Of a stretch of 64,000 bases of DNA, positions 26,790 through 35,692 are shown piece after piece. The notes beneath the pieces were generated by a model. The model did not search any database and was not told the DNA's origin. It was given only the letters and a program-made list of their open reading frames with translations. Origin of the DNA: Saccharopolyspora erythraea (GTDB taxonomy: Bacteria > Actinomycetota > Actinomycetes > Mycobacteriales > Pseudonocardiaceae); assembly GCF_018141105.1 (NCBI RefSeq), contig NZ_CP054839.1:744001-808000 (forward strand). Reading direction: 5' to 3'. How positions within the stretch are numbered: the first letter of the stretch is position 1; each line of letters opens with the position of its first letter. The translations under genes were made by a program, and so were the position numbers.

Positions 26790-29700
26790 GTGATGGCGAC
26801 CGGTGACACCGGCAGAAGGGCGGCGGTCACCGGGTGGCGCAACTGGTCGCTGACGACCAAGCTCGCCGCCGTCGTGCTCGTGCCGGTGATCTTCGCGATC
26901 ACCCTCGGTGTCGGCCAGATCCGCTGGCAGGTCGAGAAGGCCGACGAGTACGACCGCGTGGCCAAGGTGGTCGACGCGGTGGACCAGATCGAGCCGCTGG
27001 TGGTCAGCGTCCAGGAGGAGCGCACCAGGGCGGTGGACTTCCTCACCGGCTCGATCGACGCGGGCAAGATCGACGAGCAGGCCGTCGTGGTCGACGCCGC
27101 GGTGAAGGGCACCCGCCAGGTCATGGCCTCCCCGGAGGACTACAGCGACGTGGTCCGGCAGCGCTTCGGCGAGCTCAACACCGAGCTGGGCAAGCTCGAC
27201 GAGACCCGTGCGCTCGTCCGGGACCGCCGGGCCCCCGCACCCGCGGTGATCGAGCGCTACAGCCGGCTGGTGAACTCGATCCTGTCCCTGGACCGCGCGC
27301 TGACCAGCACGGTCGCCGACCGCAACCTCTCCAGTACCGCCTCGGCCATGCAGGACATGGTGTCCATGATGGAGGAGGTGCGGCTCCAGCAGGCGTGGGT
27401 GCTGACCGGCCTGGTCGACGGCAGCATCAGCCCCCAGGCACTGGACCAGGTGCTCGGCTCGCGCGCCCGGCTGATCGGTAAGATCAGCGAGGCGCGGGCC
27501 ACCGTGGCCACGCACTGGCAGCACCGCCTCGACCAGACGATGACCGGCCCCGCGATCATCGATCGCAACAAGCTGCTCACCGCGATCATGCTGGAGACCA
27601 CCGACGGCAAGTTCTCCGGTGGCTACACGGTCCCGCGCGACCTGTGGAACCAGCGGTCCGACGAGGTCATCCAGCTCGTCGACGACGGCCACGACGACCT
27701 CGGCAACGAGGTGCGGCAGATCGCCTTCGACCTCGAGGACGACGCGAGCAACTCGGCGGGCTGGGACTCGGTCATGCTGCTGTCGGCGCTGATCCTGGCC
27801 GCGGCGATCATCATCACCATCGCCCGCCAGCTGCTCGGCTCGCTGCGCGACCTGCGGCGCGGCGCGCTCAAGTCGGCCAACAAGGGCCTGCCCGAGGCCG
27901 TGACCCACATCCGCGCGGGGCGCAAGGTCGACTCCGAGCTCGAGCCCGTCGGTGTGGACACCGACGAGGAGGTCGGGCAGGTGGCCCGGGCTTTCGACGA
28001 GGTCAACCGGCAGGCGCTGCGTCTGGCGGTCGAGCAGGCCTCGCTGCGGCGCGGCTACAGCGAGGCGTTCGTCTCGGTCTCCCGGCGAAGCCAGGCCCTG
28101 CTGGAACGCCAGCTCCGGCTGTTCGAGGAGCTGGAGAAGGACGAGGAGGACCCCGACCAGCTCTCCCGCCTGTTCCAGCTGGACCACCTCGCCACCCGGA
28201 TGCGCCGGAACAACGAGAACCTGATGGTGCTCTCCGGCAGCGACCTGGCGCGGCGCTTCTACCAGCCGACGGAGCTGGCCGACGTGCTGCGCGCGGCGGT
28301 TTCGGAGATCGAGCAGTACCCGCGCGTCATCGTGCAGCCGCCGCCCTCGGTCAAGCTGGTCGGCCACGCCGCCAGCGACATGGTGCGGCTGGTCGCCGAG
28401 CTGCTGGACAACGCGGCGAACTTCTCGTCGCCGGACACCTCGGTGACGGTGTCGAGCTACCAGCCCGGTGACGGTTCGGTCGTGCTCGACGTGCTCGACG
28501 AGGGCATCGGCATGGGCCACGCGGAGCTGGCTTCGGCCAACGAGCGGCTGGCCCGGGTCGACGAGGACGACCTTGCGACGTCGCGGCGCATGGGCCTGTT
28601 CGTGGCGGGCCGCCTGGCCGTCCGCCACGACATCGGCGTCGAGCTGCACGGCGGCCCCGACGTCGAGGGCGTGCGCGCCACCGTGACGATCCCGGCCGAG
28701 CACGTGCTGGCGGGTGAGGCGAGCCGCACGGCTCCGCCGCCTCCCGGCCAAGGCGTCCACCGCAACGGCTCGACCCAGCAGGACGTGCCGAACGCGGCGT
28801 CGATCCCCGCGCAGCCGGCGGGCGCCGACCAGGGCTTCCCGGCGGCGGACTTCGACCCGAGCCCGTCGCTGCCGCGGCGCGGGGCCTCCGAACCGACCGC
28901 GCGCGGCGAGGTCGACCAGAGCGCACCGTTGCCGCGCCGGGAACCGTCGGGCGGGCTGAACGCGCTGGACTCCGGTTCGCCGCTGCCGAAGAGGGAGCCG
29001 CGCGAGCCTTCGGTCCAGCAGGACTACGGCGCCCCGGCAACGCAGGGCGACATGTCGGGGCCGGCGCCGCTGTTCGAGCCGTCGCAGCCCTCCGAGGCCC
29101 CCGAGGAGCACTCGGAGTCCTACGGGACCGCGCAGCCGACTCCGCCGGAACAGCCCGCGGAGCAGACGGTGAACCTGTTCACCCCTGAGCCCGGCGACCC
29201 GTCGCTGGACATTCCGCACCAGCCGCGCACGGTCGGGCAGGACTTCGCGCCTGCGTGGCCCGCGGGGTCCGAGGAGCCCTCGGGCGACCGGGGCTCGGAG
29301 ACCCGTGAGTCGCCGATCTTCGAAGAGGTCTCCACCCAGTGGTTCCAGCCCACCAGCGATGACGCGCAGGCCCAGGCCATGTCCGGAACCGCGGAGCACG
29401 AGTTCGCGTGGCCGGAGCCGGGCGGGCGGGAGCGTCCCGAGGTGGAGGTCGACGAGCTGGGGCTGCCGGTCGGTCCGGGAGCCGCGGACAACTGGAGCCG
29501 CTCGGACCAGCCGGGCTATCCGGGCCGCTGGGACGACGCGGAACCGGCGCACACCCCGGCTGCCCTGGAAGGCGCAGGTCAGCCGCGCAAGCCCGGTGGT
29601 TCTGCCGAGGTGGGTGAGCACCACTCGCCGAGCGGCTGGGACGATGCGGACCGGGCGCGTTCGTCCGGGGACGACGCGGACGAGCCCCGCTCGTCCGGCG

Positions 29701-30272
29701 GTTGGGGCGAGTCGCGCGACCCCGAAGACTGGAGCCGGTCGGACGAGTCCCGATCCTCCGACGCCTGGGGGCTGGCCGCAGCCGCCAGCCGGGCGGAGGC
29801 GGGCGAGCCCGCGGAGGTCGGCATGAGCCAGGAACCAGCACCACTGACCACGTCGGGCCTGCCCCGCCGCACACCGCGCGGCGCGGCACAGGCCGAGGTC
29901 GCGGGCAACTCCCGCAGCGCCAGCGACGTGAGCAGGGAGTTCTCCGAGAAGTACAACGGCGTCCACTTCGGCCAGTCCGAGCCTGCCGCGCCCGCCGAGG
30001 CAGGCACCGCGGCCGACGACGCCTGGAACTTCGCAGCCGACGACGCCCGGCGGGCGGCCGAGGCCGCGGTGAACCCGCAGCCCACGTCGTTCACCGAGGC
30101 CGGACTGCCGCGGCGCACCCCGAAGGCGCACCTCGCGCCCGGCAGCGTGAACGCGCCTCCTGGCGACGACGGCGTGCGCTTCGAGCGCGACGCCGAGCAC
30201 CTGCGCAGTCGCCTGGCCAGCTTCCAGAGCGGTGCCCAGCGTGGCAGGCACCGCGCACCCGACGAGGGATGA
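26790..30272 (+). CDS. cvnA: Conservon sensor histidine kinase CvnA with NIT domain
   Basis: Membrane sensor kinase-like protein, 1160 aa. It has a first membrane helix at about 20-42, an extracellular nitrate/nitrite-sensing-type (NIT) helical domain to about 325, a second helix at 327-349, a HAMP-like linker, the H-box-like LDHLATRMRRNNENL and a HATPase_c domain with N-box ELLDNAANFSS (about 537) and DEGIGMG. From about residue 650 a 500-residue disordered tail follows, carrying five short basic LP(R/K)R motifs. In conservons this protein partners CvnB, CvnC and the GTPase CvnD at the membrane, in a GPCR-like complex. GTG 26790 or ATG 26793 fit the GGGAGG equally well. Confidence 0.92.
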   Translation: MMATGDTGRRAAVTGWRNWSLTTKLAAVVLVPVIFAITLGVGQIRWQVEKADEYDRVAKVVDAVDQIEPLVVSVQEERTRAVDFLTGSIDAGKIDEQAVVVDAAVKGTRQVMASPEDYSDVVRQRFGELNTELGKLDETRALVRDRRAPAPAVIERYSRLVNSILSLDRALTSTVADRNLSSTASAMQDMVSMMEEVRLQQAWVLTGLVDGSISPQALDQVLGSRARLIGKISEARATVATHWQHRLDQTMTGPAIIDRNKLLTAIMLETTDGKFSGGYTVPRDLWNQRSDEVIQLVDDGHDDLGNEVRQIAFDLEDDASNSAGWDSVMLLSALILAAAIIITIARQLLGSLRDLRRGALKSANKGLPEAVTHIRAGRKVDSELEPVGVDTDEEVGQVARAFDEVNRQALRLAVEQASLRRGYSEAFVSVSRRSQALLERQLRLFEELEKDEEDPDQLSRLFQLDHLATRMRRNNENLMVLSGSDLARRFYQPTELADVLRAAVSEIEQYPRVIVQPPPSVKLVGHAASDMVRLVAELLDNAANFSSPDTSVTVSSYQPGDGSVVLDVLDEGIGMGHAELASANERLARVDEDDLATSRRMGLFVAGRLAVRHDIGVELHGGPDVEGVRATVTIPAEHVLAGEASRTAPPPPGQGVHRNGSTQQDVPNAASIPAQPAGADQGFPAADFDPSPSLPRRGASEPTARGEVDQSAPLPRREPSGGLNALDSGSPLPKREPREPSVQQDYGAPATQGDMSGPAPLFEPSQPSEAPEEHSESYGTAQPTPPEQPAEQTVNLFTPEPGDPSLDIPHQPRTVGQDFAPAWPAGSEEPSGDRGSETRESPIFEEVSTQWFQPTSDDAQAQAMSGTAEHEFAWPEPGGRERPEVEVDELGLPVGPGAADNWSRSDQPGYPGRWDDAEPAHTPAALEGAGQPRKPGGSAEVGEHHSPSGWDDADRARSSGDDADEPRSSGGWGESRDPEDWSRSDESRSSDAWGLAAAASRAEAGEPAEVGMSQEPAPLTTSGLPRRTPRGAAQAEVAGNSRSASDVSREFSEKYNGVHFGQSEPAAPAEAGTAADDAWNFAADDARRAAEAAVNPQPTSFTEAGLPRRTPKAHLAPGSVNAPPGDDGVRFERDAEHLRSRLASFQSGAQRGRHRAPDEG

Positions 30273-30354
30273 AGGGGGTCAATACGAGAGTGCAGTCCAC
30301 TACATCGATCCCTACCGCGCACCGTGATCACCTCGGCGAAAAACAGGAGGTTGC

Positions 30355-30795
30355 ATGACTGCCCAGGAGACGATTTCGCGCAGGTTCGGCTGGCTGGTCA
30401 CGGACTTCACCGAGCGCGTGGCCGGTGTGGCCCACGCGATCGTCGTGTCGGCCGACGGCCTGCTGCTCACCGCGTCGGCGAAGCTGCCGCGGGACCGCGC
30501 CGACCAGCTCGCCGCCGTCGCGTCGGGCCTGCTGAGCCTGACGCAGGGCTCGGCGAAGTGCTTCGAGGCCGGAGAGGTCATCCAGACCGTCGTGGAGATG
30601 CAGCGCGGCACACTGCTGCAGATGGGCATCAGCGATGGTTCGTGCCTGACCGTGCTCGCGGCGCCGCAGTGCGACATGGGTCTGATCGCATACGAGATGA
30701 CCATGCTCGTCGAGCGCGTCGGCCAGATGCTCACCCCGGAGATCCGTTCGCAACTGCAGGGCTCACCAGGCGCACCCACCGGTCAGCTGGTGTGA
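30355..30795 (+). CDS. cvnB: Conservon roadblock/LC7 protein CvnB
   Basis: Roadblock/LC7-domain protein of 146 aa, the usual CvnB length. Signature segments are [50 protein letters not shown] and the final LVERVGQML. Roadblock proteins act as regulators of small GTPases, here CvnD. AGGAGG precedes the ATG. It is the second gene of the operon, 82 bp after cvnA. Confidence 0.95.
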   Translation: MTAQETISRRFGWLVTDFTERVAGVAHAIVVSADGLLLTASAKLPRDRADQLAAVASGLLSLTQGSAKCFEAGEVIQTVVEMQRGTLLQMGISDGSCLTVLAAPQCDMGLIAYEMTMLVERVGQMLTPEIRSQLQGSPGAPTGQLV

Positions 30796-30802
30796 GGACC
30801 AG

Positions 30803-31360
30803 ATGAGCAGAGGCCCCGACGACTTCCCCGATGATCGAAGACCGGAGGAGGATTCCTTCGCCGATGTGCTGGACGGCTTCACCTTCGGGGGTGGCCGCAA
30901 GAAGCGCCGCGACCGGCGCGCGGACCGGCGCCAGCCGGAACCGGCACAGGAGCAGGAGGTGCCGCGACCGGCCCCCGAACCGGAACCGGCACCCGCACCC
31001 CCACCGGTCGAACCTGAGGCTCCCGCCGCGTCCAGCATCCGGTCCTACACCTGGACCGGCGGGCGTACCAGGTCGAACCACCAGCTCGAACTCGAAACAC
31101 TCGTCTCCACCGGAGACGCCTACCAACCGGACTCGGTGCTGCGGCTGGAGCACCAGTCGATCGCGGAGCTGTGCAGGCATCCCCGTTCCGTCGCGGAGGT
31201 CGGCGCGCTGCTGTCCATCCCGATCGGGGTGGCCAGGGTGCTGCTGGCCGACATGGCCGACCTGGGGCTGATCACCGTTCACCAGACGGTGTCCGAGAGC
31301 GGCAGCGCACCACACTTGATGTTGATGGAAAGGGTATTGAGTGGACTCCGTCGGCTATAG
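30803..31360 (+). CDS. cvnC: Conservon DUF742 protein CvnC
   Basis: CvnC-type protein, 185 aa. The first 70 residues are charged and Pro-rich (REPEPAP-type repeats), longer than in many homologues. The DUF742 domain follows: RSYTWTGGRTRSNHQLELETLVSTG, then a winged-helix-like part (SIAELCRHPRSVAEVGALLSIPIGVARVLLADMADLGLI). It starts 7 bp after cvnB with GAGGA upstream and overlaps cvnD by 20 bp. Confidence 0.94.
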   Translation: MSRGPDDFPDDRRPEEDSFADVLDGFTFGGGRKKRRDRRADRRQPEPAQEQEVPRPAPEPEPAPAPPPVEPEAPAASSIRSYTWTGGRTRSNHQLELETLVSTGDAYQPDSVLRLEHQSIAELCRHPRSVAEVGALLSIPIGVARVLLADMADLGLITVHQTVSESGSAPHLMLMERVLSGLRRL

Positions 31361-32015
31361 AGCGCAGCAGGCCGGTGCGACGCCGCCGCAACCGCAGTCG
31401 TCCCGGGGCACGACCTCGGCGAAGATCGTCGTCGCCGGCGGCTTCGGCGTCGGCAAGACGACCTTCGTCGGGTCGGTCTCCGAGATCGTGCCGCTTACCA
31501 CCGAGGCGGTCATGACGGAGGCCAGCCGGGGGGTCGACGACCTGGCGGCCACGCCGAACAAGACCAGCACCACGGTGGCCATGGACTTCGGCCGCATCTC
31601 GCTGGACTCGGACCTGATCCTGTACCTGTTCGGCACGCCCGGGCAGCAGCGGTTCTGGTTCATGTGGGACGACCTGGTGCGCGGTGCGATCGGTGCGGTC
31701 GTGCTCGTCGACACCCGGCGGCTCGCGGACTCCTTCTCCGCGGTCGACTTCTTCGAGGACCGCGGACTGCCGTACCTGATCGGCGTGAACTGCTTCGACG
31801 GGCAGCTCATGCACTCGATCGAGCAGATCCGGGAGGCCATGGCCATCGGGCCGGACGTGCCGATCGGGCCGTGCGACGCGCGGGACAAGGAGTCGACCAA
31901 GCAGACGCTGATCGGCCTGGTCCAGCACGCCATGCGGTGGTGGACGGCGAAGCAGATGCCGCCCGGCTCGCAGCAGCAGCCCCCGGGTTCGCCGCAGCAG
32001 CCGCCCATGCGCTGA
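31341..32015 (+). CDS. cvnD: Conservon GTPase CvnD
   Basis: Small GTP-binding protein of 224 aa. Walker A (G1) is GGFGVGKTTF at about 33-42, the switch region has TSTTVAMDFGRISL, then LYLFGTPGQQRFWFMW (G3-like) and LIGVNCFDG in place of the canonical NKxD G4 motif, as is usual for CvnD. The last 15 residues are Gln/Pro-rich. It acts downstream of CvnA through the CvnB/CvnC partners. GTG 31341 lies within the end of cvnC. Confidence 0.95.
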   Translation: MDSVGYRAQQAGATPPQPQSSRGTTSAKIVVAGGFGVGKTTFVGSVSEIVPLTTEAVMTEASRGVDDLAATPNKTSTTVAMDFGRISLDSDLILYLFGTPGQQRFWFMWDDLVRGAIGAVVLVDTRRLADSFSAVDFFEDRGLPYLIGVNCFDGQLMHSIEQIREAMAIGPDVPIGPCDARDKESTKQTLIGLVQHAMRWWTAKQMPPGSQQQPPGSPQQPPMR

Positions 32016-32093
32016 GGGCACGGGGACGACCGCGGGAGGCGGTGAGCGCGCGACGGTGCGAGCGCGCTCGCGTCCCGTTGTGTCCCCGTGCCC
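32016..32093 (+). terminator. Nested hairpin after cvnD
   Basis: Outer arms GGGCACGGGGAC (32016-32027) and GTCCCCGTGCCC (32082-32093) pair perfectly over 12 bp and enclose a second stem, GAGCGCGC/GCGCGCTC (32044-32051 with 32062-32069). It begins at the cvnD stop and is the likely conservon terminator. Confidence 0.6.
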
Positions 32094-32246
32094 CTGTGTC
32101 CCGGTGCCGTTGTGCCGGGGAGAGCGGTCTGCTGGGCGAAATTTTCCTGGCTGGGTTTGGTCTTCCCGGGGAGTTCGAGATCGCGTGTCTACCGATGGGG
32201 AGGCACGCGCTCGACCGCGCTGCGGCGTGTTCTGTCCGGCGAGGTG

Positions 32247-33044
32247 CTAGCGCGCCGGCTCGTACAGGTACGGGCGCGTCCGCGTGAGGGCATGGAAGCC
32301 GCGCTTGCGCAGGATCGGCTCTGACGTCGGCAGCGCGTCGACGACCAGGTGCGTGCGGCCCCTCGCCAGCGCTTCGTGCAGGCGGGCGGCGACCAGCGCC
32401 GTGAACAGGCCGCGTCGCCGGTGCGTGGTCTTGGTGCGGCCACCCGCGAGTTCGGAGAGGCCGCTGCCGGGGGCGAAGTGGGTGCGCCCGCACGCGACCG
32501 GCTCGCCGTCGACGTAGGCGACGTGGACGCTCATCTCGCGGGGCGTCTCGCGAAGAACCGCCGCCAGCCGGTGCTTCTCCTCCTCGGCCCCCGTCCGGCC
32601 GATTTCGCGGGAGATCTCGACGACCGCGTCCAGACCGTCGGCGTCGTGGACGCGCCTGATGTCGTAGGCGGGCGCGGTGAAGGCCGACGCCGACGCATCG
32701 GTCAGGGGCAAGGCCAGGACCGTTTCCGCCGCGTCGGGGCGGAAACCGGCAGCGAGCAGGCGGTCGGCCAGGTCTGCCGGTTCGTCGTGGCCGTACAGCT
32801 TCCATTCCAGCGCGTAGCCGTGTGCGTCGGCGCGTGTCGTCTCGTCGCGGATGACGGCGTCGGTGTCGGTCCCGGCCTCGCCGAGCTGTGAGTGCACGAT
32901 CCGGCATTCCGAGCCGTCGGGGGAGTACTCGCGGACGACCCCGCCGCGTGGGCCGGGTTCGCCCGCGGCCCGGCGGTCGCGGTCGAGCTTCCGCAGGAGT
33001 TCGGCGGTGTCGAGGTGGTCGGGACCGTGCAGGTTCGCGTTCAG
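32247..33044 (-). CDS. GNAT-family N-acetyltransferase
   Basis: Acetyltransferase-like protein of about 265 aa. The C-terminal GNAT domain has the acetyl-CoA-binding strand and loop (VAYVDGEPVACGRTHFAPGSGLSELAGG, then RTKTTHRRRGLFTALVAARLHEAL), followed by LVVDALPTSEPILRKRGF. The N-terminal half looks like a degenerate second GNAT fold, as in other tandem actinobacterial members. The start is unusual: the only site with a ribosome signal (GAGGAG, 8 nt spacing) is CTG at 33044; no ATG, GTG or TTG fits nearby. Substrate unknown. Confidence 0.8.
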   Translation of the reverse strand: MNANLHGPDHLDTAELLRKLDRDRRAAGEPGPRGGVVREYSPDGSECRIVHSQLGEAGTDTDAVIRDETTRADAHGYALEWKLYGHDEPADLADRLLAAGFRPDAAETVLALPLTDASASAFTAPAYDIRRVHDADGLDAVVEISREIGRTGAEEEKHRLAAVLRETPREMSVHVAYVDGEPVACGRTHFAPGSGLSELAGGRTKTTHRRRGLFTALVAARLHEALARGRTHLVVDALPTSEPILRKRGFHALTRTRPYLYEPAR

Positions 33045-33255
33045 GGCGGCGGCTCCTCGGGTTGTCGGTCGGGTCGTGAGCCTAGGCGCGAAATTCCTTG
33101 GTGTGGTGGGGTTTTGTCGCGGTGGTTTGGGAAGCCCGGCCGGGGCGCGCGGGCGGGAACGCGCAACCCCGGCCGGGCAGTGCCTCGCCGCACCGAGTCG
33201 GGGAAGTCGGTTCAGCGAAGCGGCTCGGCCGTCCGGTACGGCCGAGGGCTCGATC

Positions 33256-33594
33256 TCAGAAGTCCCAGACGGTGGAGGGGCATCCGCGCCGCTGGTACTC
33301 GTCGGCGCACGCGGTGCATTGCTCGGTGATGCTCTGGCTCCTCGGTGTGCCGCCGTGCGGCGTCGGGAACGGCACTTTGACGGTCTCGCCGCAGAGCGCG
33401 GTGATCGGCGTACCCGCGGGCCACCGGCCGGGCTTGTCGGTGATGCCGTGCCGGACGCGGGACAGCGCCGGGACGATCCAGAAGACGACGTCCTCCCGCA
33501 TCGCGGCCAGCGCGGCCGCATCACGTTCGAAGTGCCACACCGCGGCCTCCAGGGGTGATCGAGGGGTGGTGCCAATTGGAACCATTAGATCCAT
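33256..33594 (-). CDS. Small zinc-finger-like protein
   Basis: Protein of about 112 aa of the short 'zinc finger protein' type that accompanies DUF397/DUF5753 genes in actinomycetes. It has an N-terminal helix (LEAAVWHFERDAAALAAM), the typical HGITDKPGRWPAGTPITALCGETVKVPFP core and a CTACADEY Cys-x-x-Cys pair, with the His of RHGI and the first Cys as further possible ligands. Start ATG 33594 or 33585; neither has a clear ribosome site. It diverges from the XRE/DUF5753 regulator 79 bp away. Confidence 0.75.
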   Translation of the reverse strand: MDLMVPIGTTPRSPLEAAVWHFERDAAALAAMREDVVFWIVPALSRVRHGITDKPGRWPAGTPITALCGETVKVPFPTPHGGTPRSQSITEQCTACADEYQRRGCPSTVWDF

Positions 33595-33672
33595 CGGAGG
33601 TGGTGCCACTTGGCACGATTCCCTGATCGAGTTATTCGGAAGGTGTTGGTGTGGCTGGCTATTCTGTGGCAC

Positions 33673-34518
33673 ATGCCTGGCACCACTCCGAAAGCACGCG
33701 CCATCGGCGTGGAACTCCGCCGTGCGCGTGAGGACGCGGGGCTGAGCGCACGCCAACTCGCCGAGAAGATCGGCAAGTCGCACACCACCGTCGGTCGGTG
33801 GGAGTCGGGGGAACGGTCACCGCGGCCGGTGGATGTCGCGACAGTCTTGTCCGCGCTCGGCGCGGACAACCACCTGCGTGAGGAACTGATCGAACTCGCT
33901 CGCAACAGCAACGGTCGGCACTGGGTGGCTTCGAGTCTTCCCGAGCAGCAACGGCAGTTGGCGGCACTGTTGGAGATCGAGCGGGATGCCACCCTCGTAG
34001 TCAGCGCTTCGCCGTTGCTGGTGCCTGGGCTTCTGCAAACGAGCCGATACGCCAGGGCGATCATTGGTGCAGGTGGGGTGCCAGCGGATGAAGTGGAGAC
34101 CCGGGTAGCGGTCAGGCTCGGCCGACGCGACTCCATCATGAGAAGTGACCCGGCACAACTGCTCGCGCTCATCGACGAGACGGTTCTACGACGTGTGATC
34201 GGTGCTGTCGACGTGCTTGCCGAGCAACTGCGCGCGATCTGCGAGGTGATGCAGCGGCCGAACGTCGAGGTTCGGATCATCCCGCTCTCGGCGGGGTGGC
34301 ACCCGGCGTTGGAAGGCCCTTTCGACCTGTTCGAGTCGAACAACCGGGCCCGGGTCGTCCATGTCGAGAATCGCAGGTCGGGACAGTTCTTCCACGAGCA
34401 GGACGACGTCAAGGCGTATCAGGACGCCGTGTCGTGGCTGCGAAATGTTTCCCATGACCCGGAGGAATCCCTGCAACTGATAGCCGATGTCATCGACGAG
34501 ATGGAGGCAGAGCTGTGA
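33673..34518 (+). CDS. XRE-family regulator with DUF5753 domain
   Basis: DNA-binding protein of 281 aa. Residues 11-65 form the XRE/Cro helix-turn-helix (LRRAREDAGLSARQLAEKIG then SHTTVGRWESGERSPRP); the rest is DUF5753 (SPLLVPGLLQTSRYARAII… VRLGRRDSIM… IIPLSAGWHPALEGPFDLFE). This is the BldB/WhiJ-like pairing common in morphogenetic actinomycetes, where the regulator is encoded with a DUF397 protein. ATG 33673 chosen over an upstream frame because it matches the family start (PGTTPKARAIG). It overlaps the DUF397 gene by 4 bp. Confidence 0.93.
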   Translation: MPGTTPKARAIGVELRRAREDAGLSARQLAEKIGKSHTTVGRWESGERSPRPVDVATVLSALGADNHLREELIELARNSNGRHWVASSLPEQQRQLAALLEIERDATLVVSASPLLVPGLLQTSRYARAIIGAGGVPADEVETRVAVRLGRRDSIMRSDPAQLLALIDETVLRRVIGAVDVLAEQLRAICEVMQRPNVEVRIIPLSAGWHPALEGPFDLFESNNRARVVHVENRRSGQFFHEQDDVKAYQDAVSWLRNVSHDPEESLQLIADVIDEMEAEL

Positions 34519-34709
34519 AGCAAGCGCCCGTGAACTGGCGGAAGTCCACGCGTTCCCAGAACACCACCAACTGCGTCGAGGTCGGCTGCGTCGCCGGTGG
34601 AGCAGCGGTGCGTGACACGAAGGACCGCGCCGCTGGGTACTTAGCCGTCCCCGCGCAGCACTGGGGCCGGTTCGTCGCCGGGGTCAAGGCCGGTCGGTTC
34701 GACGGCTGA
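34515..34709 (+). CDS. DUF397 protein
   Basis: Small protein of 64 aa with the full DUF397 pattern: WRKSTRSQNTTNCVEVG, VRDTKDRAAGYLAV and the terminal WGRFVAGVKAGRFDG. GTG start within the upstream stop (GTGA), preceded by GGAGGC. In Streptomyces, DUF397 proteins modulate the activity of the neighbouring XRE/DUF5753 regulator, sometimes like an antitoxin; the same pairing here suggests the same role. Confidence 0.94.
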   Translation: MKQAPVNWRKSTRSQNTTNCVEVGCVAGGAAVRDTKDRAAGYLAVPAQHWGRFVAGVKAGRFDG

Positions 34710-34764
34710 CGGCGTGGGTGGCGGGGCCCGGCGCCCAAGGGGGCCGCGCCCCGCACCCGCCGTC
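34708..34764. terminator. Bidirectional terminator between DUF397 and DUF574 genes
   Basis: A 17-bp stem with two single-base bulges: GACGGCG-t-GGGTG-g-CGGGGC (34708-34727) pairs with GCCCCGCACCCGCCGTC (34748-34764), with a further GGCGCCC/GGGGCC inner pairing. It fills the gap between the two convergent stops. Confidence 0.75.
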
Positions 34765-34767
34765 CGC

Positions 34768-35592
34768 TCAGTTCTTCCGCGCCACGCCGCCGAGCAGGTT
34801 GTGCGCGCCGGGGGCAGGCGGGGTGAGGCGCGGGCCGTCGGGCCACCAGTCGAAGAGGTAGCTGAGGCCGGGCTCGACCATCTCCAGGCCGCAGAAGAGT
34901 TCCTCGATCTCCTCCCGGCGCCGGTAGTAGCAGCTGCCCATCAGGGCGTTGAAGCGCTTCTGCGAGTCCTCCGCCAGTTGGGCGCGGTCGCTGCCGTCGG
35001 CGGGGTTGAACAGGTGCGAGATGGCGACGTAGGAGCCGGGGGCGAGCGCGTCGACGTAGGCCCGCATGATGTCGGCGGGCCGCTCCTCGTCGGTGACGTG
35101 GTGCAGGGTGTTGCACTGGATCAGCGCGACCGGCCGGGTGAGGTCGAGGTTCCCGGTCACGATCGGGTCCGCCAGCAGCTCGGCCGGCTTGCGGAGGTCG
35201 GCGACCGCGAAGTGGGTGCGGTCGTTCTCCTCCAGCAGCGCCCGCCCGTGCGCGGCGACCGACGGGTCGTTGTCGATGTAGACCACACGCGCTTCCGGGT
35301 TGAGCCGTTGCGCGGCCTGGTGGGTGTTCTCCGCGGTCGGCAGTCCCGAGCCCAGGTCGAGGAACTGGTCGATGCCGGCCTGCCCGGACAGGAAGCGCAC
35401 GACGCGGATCAGCCAGGCCCGGCACTGCTTGCCGACCTCGGCGGCCTCCGGGGCGATCTCCAGGATCTTCCGGTAGACCACCCGGTCCACCTCGAAGTTG
35501 TCCTTGCCCCCCACGAACGCGTCGTACACCCTGGCGATGCTGGGTTGGCTGGTGTCGACGTGCGGGATGGAGGTCTCGTCGGTGTTCGGCAT
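34768..35592 (-). CDS. DUF574-type SAM-dependent methyltransferase
   Basis: S-adenosyl methyltransferase of the DUF574 (Methyltransf_19) family, 274 aa. Signatures: SIARVYDAFVGGKDNFEVDR at the N-terminus, the SAM loop FLDLGSGLPTAENTHQ, the VVYIDNDPSV acidic strand and VALIQCNTLHHV. These proteins are abundant in actinomycetes, often near DUF397/XRE genes; substrates are unknown. ATG 35592 chosen; GTG 35601 adds three residues. Confidence 0.92.
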   Translation of the reverse strand: MPNTDETSIPHVDTSQPSIARVYDAFVGGKDNFEVDRVVYRKILEIAPEAAEVGKQCRAWLIRVVRFLSGQAGIDQFLDLGSGLPTAENTHQAAQRLNPEARVVYIDNDPSVAAHGRALLEENDRTHFAVADLRKPAELLADPIVTGNLDLTRPVALIQCNTLHHVTDEERPADIMRAYVDALAPGSYVAISHLFNPADGSDRAQLAEDSQKRFNALMGSCYYRRREEIEELFCGLEMVEPGLSYLFDWWPDGPRLTPPAPGAHNLLGGVARKN

Positions 35593-35660
35593 CGGGCCCA
35601 CTCGGATTCGCTAGGCGGTTGATCTCCGCCCCAGCGTATGCGGCCGTGTTCGGGGCGTAA

Positions 35661-35692
35661 ACGGTCAATCGGCCGCACGGTCAATCGGCCGC
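35661..35692. repeat. 16-bp perfect tandem duplication
   Basis: ACGGTCAATCGGCCGC occurs twice in direct succession. The second copy contains the stop codon of the AlkZ-like gene (TCA at 35681-35683 on this strand), so it looks like a recent local duplication at the gene's 3' end. Confidence 0.8.

Noticed and set aside
26736-30251. 1171-codon minus-strand frame opposite cvnA
   Set aside because: Antisense shadow; CvnA domains are unambiguous on the plus strand.
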